The notes under the pieces are model-generated. The model was not told the origin of the DNA and did not search any database. It saw only the letters and a list, made by a program, of their open reading frames with translations. A stretch of DNA of 5,006 nt, taken from assembly GCA_021157555.1 (NCBI GenBank), contig JAGGWL010000019.1, forward strand, positions 1 through 5,006. Direction: 5' to 3'. This DNA is from Deltaproteobacteria bacterium (GTDB lineage: Bacteria > Desulfobacterota > Desulfobacteria > Desulfobacterales > BuS5). A program made the position numbers and the translations under genes. Numbering within the stretch: position 1 is the stretch's first letter; the number at the start of each line of letters is the position of its first letter. This document shows positions 1-5,006 of the stretch, one piece after another.

Positions 1-189
1 AATCGTGATAATATGACCATCCAATCAGTTATTATATATAAATATTTGATTATTACACTTGCGGGTTTTTGGGTATGCGCTTTTTTTTCAAACAGGGTCT
101 ATTTTAAGATATTGTATGTAATGATTGCACTGATAACAGCGGTACGGGAAAATATCTTAAAACAGCATGGATTAATTACTGATGAATAA
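1..189 (+). CDS. C-terminal fragment of a membrane protein, probably O-antigen ligase/polymerase (Wzy/WaaL-like)
   Basis: Frame 1 is open from the window edge to TAA at 187-189 and gives the last 62 residues of a protein that starts upstream. The fragment contains two hydrophobic stretches, about residues 10-29 (YKYLIITLAGFWVCAFF region) and 34-47 (YFKILYVMIALITA), separated by a short SNRVYF turn, and ends in a charged tail (RENILKQHGLITDE). This resembles the last two helices and cytoplasmic tail of O-antigen ligase/polymerase family proteins, including the O-glycosylation ligases of exosortase loci, which often sit near paired alpha/beta-hydrolases and a flippase. It overlaps the next gene by 8 nt, which suggests translational coupling in one operon. 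That the frame is coding is well supported by the overlap and the membrane-like composition. The family assignment rests on a short tail and on context, and another polytopic membrane protein is possible. Confidence 0.6.
   Translation, partial: NRDNMTIQSVIIYKYLIITLAGFWVCAFFSNRVYFKILYVMIALITAVRENILKQHGLITDE
102..162. repeat. 12-bp perfect inverted repeat, 37-nt spacer
   Basis: TTTTAAGATATT at 102-113 is the exact reverse complement of AATATCTTAAAA at 151-162. The arms are AT-rich and lie inside the 3' end of the upstream coding frame, shortly before the start codon at 182. In RNA they could pair and bring a large loop close to the translation start of the next gene. They could equally be a chance match in AT-rich coding DNA. 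No T-run follows, so this is not an intrinsic terminator. The repeat is directly visible; any function is speculative. Confidence 0.45.
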
Positions 190-1024
190 AATTTTAGAAG
201 ACTGTTTTTTCTTTTACAACCAGCAAGGCCATTATCTTTATGGGTGCAGTTATATTCCAAGGTCTGATATGTCGGAAACCGGTATAGTAATTGTCCCGCC
301 AGTCGGTCATGAAAGGCTGCGGTGTTATCGGGAATGTGTTACCCTGGCAAGAGAGCTTGCAGAGGCAGGTTATTTTGTGTTTCGTTTTGATTATCGTGGT
401 GAAGGGGAAAGTTTCGGAGAATTTCCCGATTTTGATGTGAAGACCAGGCTTGAAGATATTAATAGTGCTCTTAAAGAGTTTAGCCGGAGATTTTTGGTTC
501 ATGAGATTGTTTTGGTCGGATTCAGGTTAGGGGCGTTGTTCACGCTTAAGGCAGCAAAGGCCAATGCCATTAAGAGAATTATTCTGTGTGAACCTGTATA
601 TAATGTGAAAAAATATGTAAAAAACTGTATCAGGTCCAATATAATTGCCCAACGCGACTACTTTGGCAAAAGTTCTATCAAAGAGGATGTCATTTGGGAT
701 CAACTAAATAAAGGAGAATCAATTTCAGTATATGGTTTCCAGATGAGCTTGCCTTTTCTGAGACAATTGCAGGAGTTTGATATCTCTTCCGAGTTAAAAG
801 CATTTCACAATATTGCTTTAGTAATTTATTTTTATAAAAATAAAAAACCTGCGGCGTTATCCCGTCAATTGACAGAATGGTGCGAGTACCTGGATGAAAA
901 TGCCATATATGATGTAGAACCAGTTAAAACCAGGTTTTCCTGGACCACTAAAAAAATCTGGACTCCTATTTTATTTGACCTGAATAACTGTATTATTAAA
1001 TGGATAAAAATAAATGGTTCTTGA
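182..1024 (+). CDS. Alpha/beta-hydrolase-fold protein lacking the catalytic Ser and His (resembles exosortase A-associated hydrolase 2)
   Basis: This 280-residue protein has the N-terminal layout of a serine aminopeptidase-like alpha/beta-hydrolase: a strand leading to VPPVGHERLR (38-47, the oxyanion-hole loop region), then FRFDYRGEGES (67-77), the usual strand-plus-turn before the nucleophile elbow. The elbow itself reads GFRLG (113-117), so Arg115 replaces the Ser/Cys/Asp nucleophile of the GxSxG motif. There is no His after residue 209, so the C-terminal catalytic His is also missing. To my knowledge a G-x-R-L-G elbow is typical of the exosortase A-associated hydrolase 2 family (TIGR03101), which travels with a second, dissimilar hydrolase, as here. 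It is probably cytoplasmic; no signal peptide or membrane helix is seen. The ATG at 182 overlaps the previous stop codon by 8 nt; its Shine-Dalgarno is weak (GGA at 169-171), which fits coupled translation. The fold is confident. Whether it has any enzymatic activity is unclear, and a binding or scaffolding partner role is plausible. Confidence 0.85.
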   Translation: MNKILEDCFFFYNQQGHYLYGCSYIPRSDMSETGIVIVPPVGHERLRCYRECVTLARELAEAGYFVFRFDYRGEGESFGEFPDFDVKTRLEDINSALKEFSRRFLVHEIVLVGFRLGALFTLKAAKANAIKRIILCEPVYNVKKYVKNCIRSNIIAQRDYFGKSSIKEDVIWDQLNKGESISVYGFQMSLPFLRQLQEFDISSELKAFHNIALVIYFYKNKKPAALSRQLTEWCEYLDENAIYDVEPVKTRFSWTTKKIWTPILFDLNNCIIKWIKINGS

Positions 1025-1967
1025 GCTGCAAAAGGAAGTCATACGTGTAACAAATCCACAAGGACATATACTTTACGGTATTCTGACGCGCCCACACAAA
1101 AAAAATGACTCTAAGCAACTTATTATTTCATGCCAGTCAGGCGTAGTAGCCAAAGGCGAAATTGGTGATCATCTGCGTTGGGTCGCAGACCGGCTTGCTG
1201 AGCAAGGCATAACAGTGATCAGATTTGATCAGCATGGCACAGGAGACAGTCAGGGGGAGTGTGATCAGGATGTGCCTATTAGATTGTTTTTTCAAAAAAT
1301 TCAGGATGGCTGTTTTAAAGATGACACGCTTATGGTTATTGATTGGGCTATTCAGCGGTTCCCGGGGTATGATATTTTCTTTTTAGGAGAATGTGGGGGC
1401 TGTATTTCTGCTCTGGCAGCTGCTGCAGAGAGAATAAAAAATGTTCAGGGTTTTATACTGATAGCCATGCCGGTATTGCGTTTTTCCGATGAAATCCGTG
1501 GCCCACTGAAAATTGGTAATCATGATGCTAAAAATACCGGAAAACAATATTTCCAAAAACTTATTAATCCCAAAAGTTGGGGAAGACTTGTCAGGGGAAA
1601 GTCAGATCTGAAATTAATTTTTGATAGCATCGCAGTGCTGTGTGTAAATTCTTTTAGAAGTGTCTGTATAAAAAATTTATTCCAGGGTCCGTTTGCTCCA
1701 GATAATCCTTCCTTTAATCAGTTATTCTGGGATAATTTGCAATTAATTGCCCGAGAAAAAATTCCAACCTGTTTTTTGTTGCCTGAACTTGATAATGAAA
1801 CATTTGAGTTTAATGTTGAGTTTAAGCAAAAAATATTAAACAGGCAAAAAAAACGTTATTCTACCTGTGAGGTAATTTACCTTCCGGCCACTGATCACTC
1901 TATCATGTTCCTGGAATCAAGAATGGCAGTAGTCAATTCAATTCTCAACTGGATTTACAGGGGTTAA
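1014..1967 (+). CDS. Alpha/beta-hydrolase with Cys at the nucleophile elbow (resembles exosortase A-associated hydrolase 1)
   Basis: This 317-residue protein carries the alpha/beta-hydrolase hallmarks FDQHGTGDSQGE (71-82) and a strand-elbow-helix FFLGECGGCISALAAAAE (122-139). The elbow GECGG (125-129) puts Cys127 where most relatives have Ser, as in dienelactone hydrolase-type enzymes. A C-terminal ATDHSIMF (292-299) offers His295 as catalytic base, and LLPELDNE (255-262) offers Asp260 as a candidate acid, so a Cys-His-Asp triad is plausible. A long insert at about 160-245 forms a cap or lid over the active site. Known members near exosortase loci (hydrolase 1, TIGR03100) also have Cys at the elbow, as I recall; their substrate is unknown and a thioesterase or acyltransferase role is only inferred. 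No signal peptide is seen, so it is probably cytoplasmic. The ATG at 1014 overlaps the preceding gene by 11 nt, with a weak GGA Shine-Dalgarno at 1002-1004, consistent with coupled expression of the two hydrolase-fold proteins. Confidence 0.85.
   Translation: MVLELQKEVIRVTNPQGHILYGILTRPHKKNDSKQLIISCQSGVVAKGEIGDHLRWVADRLAEQGITVIRFDQHGTGDSQGECDQDVPIRLFFQKIQDGCFKDDTLMVIDWAIQRFPGYDIFFLGECGGCISALAAAAERIKNVQGFILIAMPVLRFSDEIRGPLKIGNHDAKNTGKQYFQKLINPKSWGRLVRGKSDLKLIFDSIAVLCVNSFRSVCIKNLFQGPFAPDNPSFNQLFWDNLQLIAREKIPTCFLLPELDNETFEFNVEFKQKILNRQKKRYSTCEVIYLPATDHSIMFLESRMAVVNSILNWIYRG
1959..1963 (+). promoter_or_regulatory. Ribosome binding site for the flippase gene
   Basis: AGGGG lies at the very end of the preceding gene, 11 nt before the ATG at 1975. 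It is the clearest Shine-Dalgarno among the complete genes here and supports that start. Because it lies within the last codons of the upstream gene, translation of the two is probably linked. Confidence 0.55.
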
Positions 1968-1974
1968 TCTTTCC

Positions 1975-3483
1975 ATGTCTACAAAACGTTTGCTCTTGCA
2001 TGGGTCGGCTTTAAGTGCCATGTCTATTTTCCTGCAGGTGGCAGTTTCCTTTTTTTTAATGCCGTTTATTATCCATTCACTTGGAGAGCGACTTTATGGT
2101 GTTTGGCTTCTTATTGCGGCTTTTGTCGGATATTATGGCCTGCTCGACCTAGGCATCAGCGCCGCTGTAACTCGTTTTGTATCCAGGTCCATTGGAGCCG
2201 GGAAAAGAGAGCATAACAAATATTACGCCAGCAGTGCTTTTTTTATTCTTTGCGGAGCTGGTTTATTAATAATTATTGTCTCATTGTTTGCCGCCCTTTT
2301 CGCCAAATTTTTTATCAATGATCCTGCTGACTTGCACCTATTTAAATTTTCGGTCATTATCTTGGGAGCAGCTATTGGCACATCCTTTCCATTGCGAATA
2401 TTTGATGGCGTTTTGAATGCGAATCTTCGTTTCGACCTTAAGCGTTACATTGAAATTGGTGAAGTTGTTCTCAGGTCATGTCTCATCATTTTTTTTCTGA
2501 AACTGAACTACGGTATTTATGGCCTGGCTGTTGCCGGAGCAGCTGCAATGCTATTTGATTTTCTTTTCAAAATGCTGATCGCTTTAAAAATAGATCGCAG
2601 TATTGTTATAAAAATTTCATGTTTTAACTATGCCAAACTCAAAGAAATGGCTGAATATGCTGTTTTCACTTTTGTTGCCGGATTGGCTCAAATATTAAAT
2701 AATCGTATTGATCTTTATGTGGTTATTATTTTTGCTAATTTAACGGTAGTGTCTTATTATGGAATTGCCCTGAGTTTGGTTTCTTATTTTTACCAATTTT
2801 TCGCTTCAACTCAGGGGATATTAGGGCCTTTCTTCAGTCAGAAGGAAGGTGAAAAAAATTTCAGTGCTATCCGCCAGAATTTAATGTTATTAACTCGTTT
2901 AAGCTCTATAATCTCTTCTGTGCTGGTCTTGCTCATCATCCTATATGGCAAACAATTTGTATTCCGCTGGCTTGGTGAATCGTTTTGCTCGACCTATCTT
3001 TTTATGTTTATTCTTTTTTCCCCGTTGATTTTTTCCTACGGTCTTTTTCCCACACTTTTTGTTTTAAACACAACCGGTCACCACAGGTTATCTACAATCC
3101 TTGATCTTTTGCGCGGGGGTATGAATCTTATCCTCAGTTTGATACTTGGTCATTTTTTTGGTGCTCCTGGTGTTGCCTGGGGAACGGTTATCCCTGCGGT
3201 TCTATTCGACATCATTTTAAAACCTGCTTATTCCTGCAAGGTGATTGGCCTTAGTCCCTTTAAGTTGTGGAGCAATGTTGGCTTCGTTGTAGTAGTTACT
3301 ACTATTTTGTTTGCTCCGGTTTGGTTTTTTATTGGTAGGAATGTTAGTAATAATTATTTGGAATTAATCGCTATTGCATGCTTGCATATTGTGGTTTTTC
3401 TTTTTCCTGCCTATTTTCTTTTTTTTAATAAAACAAAACGAGTTTGGTTGATGAAACATGCAAGCGCCATGATGAATCGGTAA
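1975..3483 (+). CDS. Oligosaccharide flippase, Wzx/polysaccharide-export MATE-like (MOP superfamily)
   Basis: This 502-residue, strongly hydrophobic protein has about 12-14 predicted membrane helices, roughly at 11-33, 41-66, 87-112, 123-147, 164-206 (two), 228-280 (two), 308-325, 341-366, 380-397, 399-418, 433-453 and 462-484. The length and helix count match Wzx-type flippases of the polysaccharide transporter family. Family-like features include the N-terminal FIIHSLGERLYGVWLL region (31-46), the DLGISAAVTRFVSR segment (58-71), TTGHHRL (366-372) before a helix, and GAPGVAWGTVIP (396-407). The role expected of the family is to flip undecaprenyl-pyrophosphate-linked glycan from the cytoplasmic to the periplasmic face of the inner membrane. 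Its position after a probable ligase/polymerase and before a sugar deacetylase agrees with this. It starts 7 nt after the preceding stop codon and has a good Shine-Dalgarno. Several cysteines and a basic C-terminal tail (KTKRVWLMKHA) suggest that the C-terminus is cytoplasmic. The specific glycan cannot be read from the sequence. Confidence 0.9.
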   Translation: MSTKRLLLHGSALSAMSIFLQVAVSFFLMPFIIHSLGERLYGVWLLIAAFVGYYGLLDLGISAAVTRFVSRSIGAGKREHNKYYASSAFFILCGAGLLIIIVSLFAALFAKFFINDPADLHLFKFSVIILGAAIGTSFPLRIFDGVLNANLRFDLKRYIEIGEVVLRSCLIIFFLKLNYGIYGLAVAGAAAMLFDFLFKMLIALKIDRSIVIKISCFNYAKLKEMAEYAVFTFVAGLAQILNNRIDLYVVIIFANLTVVSYYGIALSLVSYFYQFFASTQGILGPFFSQKEGEKNFSAIRQNLMLLTRLSSIISSVLVLLIILYGKQFVFRWLGESFCSTYLFMFILFSPLIFSYGLFPTLFVLNTTGHHRLSTILDLLRGGMNLILSLILGHFFGAPGVAWGTVIPAVLFDIILKPAYSCKVIGLSPFKLWSNVGFVVVVTTILFAPVWFFIGRNVSNNYLELIAIACLHIVVFLFPAYFLFFNKTKRVWLMKHASAMMNR

Positions 3484-3506
3484 ATTTTTGTAAAAAATCG
3501 GATAAA

Positions 3507-4943
3507 ATGAAATTTTTGTTATTTGTGGCTGAGGCATTCTTGGCTGGCATCGCAGTTGTTATTGGTATCGTGGGGCAATTTTATATTCAAAAAAAAGGTG
3601 AGTATTCCTCTATCGCTAAAAAAGGGTATAAGTATCAATTTGCCGAATCAAATAACATGCATCAACAAACAGTGCTTATCGCTGACGGGAAATTTTTGCT
3701 GGCGCCTGTAAAAAACAATTGGGATAGCCTTGTGCTGAAGCTGTTTGTTGCGAAAAATATTCTGCGAAAAGGGATTTTCCCCAGTGTGACTATTGTGTCA
3801 GGAGAGAAATCTGAAGTGCAATATCTGGTTTCTGGGGCAAGAGGTATTCAATATTTAAATTTATCTCCAGTTGTAACTGAAGGTTCCTGCCCAGATTATA
3901 TTGAACTCCTTTGTGATGGCATACGTATAGCTGATCAGAAGGCTGCACTACTGTATTTCGATTCTATTAAAAAAAATGAAAATATTTTGGTCATTGCACC
4001 GCATCCTGATGACGCAGAAATAGCAGCTTTTGGATTATATTCAAAATTCCAGAACGTAACACTTGTCCATATAACAGCGGGTGATTCTACAAGTGATAAA
4101 TATTCATTTTTGGGTGGCGAGTTGACACAGAGACAGTTACTCGGTTTTATTCGAGTTATTGATACCTTGGCGGCATCTCATTGGTGTGAGCATGTGCCGG
4201 ATGTATTGAATTTAGGGTATCCTGATAAACTTTTGAAAGAAATGTATGAATTCCGTGATAATTTTGAAAGAAATGATTCCCAAATAAATGATGTGAATAA
4301 GTATCGAACCTACTGTAAATGTGCGAAAAATATCGCACCAATTGCCTCTGTGAGCTGGAAAGAGCTAGTTAATGACCTGATTATTATACTTAATGAGTAT
4401 TCTCCTACAATTATTGTGACTCCTCATCCTATGATGGATTTGCATCCTGATCATCAATATGCTACTGTTGCTTTAGCCGATGCATTGAAAAAGTGCCAAT
4501 TAAATACGGATATTTTTTTTTATACAAATCATGCAATTAGTTCGGAAGAAATTCCTTATGGTCCGGCTGGCTCAATTCACTCTTTGGTGCCATGGGATAA
4601 TGAACAGCTTGTATTTAAATCTGTTTATTCACAAACATTGTCCGATACTGATATTCAGAGAAAATTTATGTCACTATACAGCATGAGTGAGCTAAGAAAC
4701 ATAGACTGTGAAAGAAATAAATTTCTTGACAGGGGAAATATCAAAAAAAGAATAAGGGGATATATAAGGAAATGCATAAATTCTGTTAAAGAACTAACTT
4801 CTATTTTTCGGTTTGATGAATCTTTTTTCAGGAGAGGGCTTATGAAGAATGAAATTTTTTATTGTACAACGAAGAATGAGGCGATTAAACATATCGATCT
4901 TTTTTTAAACGGCAATGCTGATGATTTTGACAAAAAAGGCTGA
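3507..4943 (+). CDS. Membrane-anchored PIG-L/LmbE-family N-deacetylase with an extra N-terminal domain
   Basis: From ATG 3507 this gives 478 residues. Residues 3-27 form one hydrophobic helix followed by QKKGE and more lysines, so by the positive-inside rule the bulk probably faces the cytoplasm. Residues about 40-155 form a domain I cannot name, ending in GIQYLNLSPVV. The PIG-L domain follows: ILVIAPHPDDAEIAAFG contains PHPDD (165-169), HITAGDS comes next, then LNLGYPD, and HPMMDLHPDH (307-316). By comparison with MshB, His166, Asp169 and His316 would bind zinc, Asp168 would be the general base, and His313 and Asp315 would complete the site, so an active N-acetylsugar deacetylase is likely. 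A basic C-terminal tail of about 90 residues follows. A TTG at 3444 would extend it by 21 polar residues and overlap the flippase gene. I prefer the ATG because it places the hydrophobic anchor at the N-terminus, although its Shine-Dalgarno (GGA at 3500-3502) is weak. The substrate is presumably a sugar of the glycan made by this operon. Confidence 0.88.
   Translation: MKFLLFVAEAFLAGIAVVIGIVGQFYIQKKGEYSSIAKKGYKYQFAESNNMHQQTVLIADGKFLLAPVKNNWDSLVLKLFVAKNILRKGIFPSVTIVSGEKSEVQYLVSGARGIQYLNLSPVVTEGSCPDYIELLCDGIRIADQKAALLYFDSIKKNENILVIAPHPDDAEIAAFGLYSKFQNVTLVHITAGDSTSDKYSFLGGELTQRQLLGFIRVIDTLAASHWCEHVPDVLNLGYPDKLLKEMYEFRDNFERNDSQINDVNKYRTYCKCAKNIAPIASVSWKELVNDLIIILNEYSPTIIVTPHPMMDLHPDHQYATVALADALKKCQLNTDIFFYTNHAISSEEIPYGPAGSIHSLVPWDNEQLVFKSVYSQTLSDTDIQRKFMSLYSMSELRNIDCERNKFLDRGNIKKRIRGYIRKCINSVKELTSIFRFDESFFRRGLMKNEIFYCTTKNEAIKHIDLFLNGNADDFDKKG
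4932..4939 (+). promoter_or_regulatory. Possible ribosome binding site before ATG 4946
   Basis: AAAAAAGG ends 6 nt before the ATG at 4946, a normal Shine-Dalgarno spacing. It overlaps the last codons of the deacetylase gene, the usual arrangement in this operon. It suggests that a gene was meant to start at 4946, even though the frame from that ATG closes after 13 codons. Confidence 0.4.
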
Positions 4944-4945
4944 TA

Positions 4946-5006
4946 ATGAATTTTTATTTGGAAATTTGTAAGTTTCCTGGTGTATAGGTTTAAAAATGTC
5001 TTATGT
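4946..5006 (+). pseudogene. Probable 5' end of a next gene, apparently frameshifted; runs off the window
   Basis: The ATG at 4946 has a good Shine-Dalgarno but encodes only MNFYLEICKFPGV before TAG at 4985-4987. If the T5 run at 4951-4955 were one T shorter, the same ATG would read MNFIWKFVSFLVYRF and stay open to the window edge. That reading is hydrophobic and basic, like a membrane-protein or acyltransferase N-terminus. This could be a real frameshift, a sequencing error in a homopolymer, or a chance open frame over about 57 nt. The short length makes the evidence modest. No product can be assigned. Confidence 0.3.
4996..5006 (+). CDS. Alternative start of the next gene (first codons only)
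   Basis: ATG at 4996 reads MSYV to the window edge and is preceded by AGG at 4986-4988 with a 7-nt gap. It is an alternative to a gene starting at 4946 and would leave a 52-nt intergenic gap after the deacetylase, longer than the other gaps here. Nothing can be said about the product. Confidence 0.2.

Noticed and set aside
61..90. Run of eight T after a GC-containing stretch, considered as a terminator
   Set aside because: It lies within the open coding frame of the upstream membrane protein (Phe codons) and has no stable stem directly before it.
194..502. 102-codon open frame on the - strand
   Set aside because: It lies wholly inside the first hydrolase-fold gene, has no recognisable domain, and the + strand frame carries clear alpha/beta-hydrolase motifs.
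3523..3711. 62-codon open frame on the + strand
   Set aside because: It is out of frame within the deacetylase gene and lacks recognisable motifs; the deacetylase frame is well supported across the same stretch.
4156..4341. 61-codon open frame on the - strand
   Set aside because: It is antisense to the PIG-L catalytic domain, its composition (His- and Tyr-rich) is typical of a shadow frame, and nothing suggests it is expressed.
4960..4977. Short hairpin (7-bp stem including one U-G pair, 4-nt loop) after the deacetylase gene
   Set aside because: The stem is AT-rich and weak and no T-run follows it, so it does not qualify as an intrinsic terminator.
1..5006. CRISPR arrays, tRNA/rRNA genes, insertion sequences
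   Set aside because: No regularly spaced repeats, no tRNA- or rRNA-like segments and no transposase motifs or terminal repeats were seen; nearly the whole window is coding on one strand.

Overview
The window is AT-rich with tightly packed genes, all on the + strand, and looks like the interior of a polysaccharide (EPS or O-antigen type) biosynthesis operon from a Gram-negative bacterium. The family combination recalls the exosortase/PEP-CTERM-associated EPS loci of Proteobacteria and Desulfobacterota: a multipass membrane protein (probably an O-antigen ligase/polymerase), two adjacent divergent alpha/beta-hydrolases, a Wzx-type flippase and a PIG-L deacetylase. No exosortase, PEP-CTERM protein or glycosyltransferase lies in the window, so that placement is inferred, and the sequence alone does not fix the taxon.

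Layout: (1) 1-189 is the C-terminal end of a membrane protein that begins outside the window. (2) 182-1024 encodes an alpha/beta-hydrolase-fold protein with Arg at the nucleophile-elbow position and no C-terminal His, so it is probably a pseudoenzyme. (3) 1014-1967 encodes a second alpha/beta-hydrolase with Cys at the elbow (GECGG) and a plausible catalytic His. (4) 1975-3483 encodes a polytopic Wzx/MATE-like oligosaccharide flippase. (5) 3507-4943 encodes a membrane-anchored PIG-L/LmbE-type N-deacetylase with an extra N-terminal domain. (6) 4944-5006 holds the probable beginning of another gene, apparently interrupted by a one-base frameshift or starting at a less obvious codon.

The first two junctions overlap by 8 and 11 nt, the next gap is 7 nt and the following one 23 nt. 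I see no promoter or intrinsic terminator, so co-transcription from a promoter outside the window is likely. As a working model, the flippase moves a lipid-linked oligosaccharide across the inner membrane, the upstream membrane protein polymerises or ligates it on the periplasmic side, the PIG-L protein removes N-acetyl groups from sugars of the glycan or its precursor, and the hydrolase-fold pair handles an acyl or ester modification. The last role is the least certain and the most interesting part of the window.
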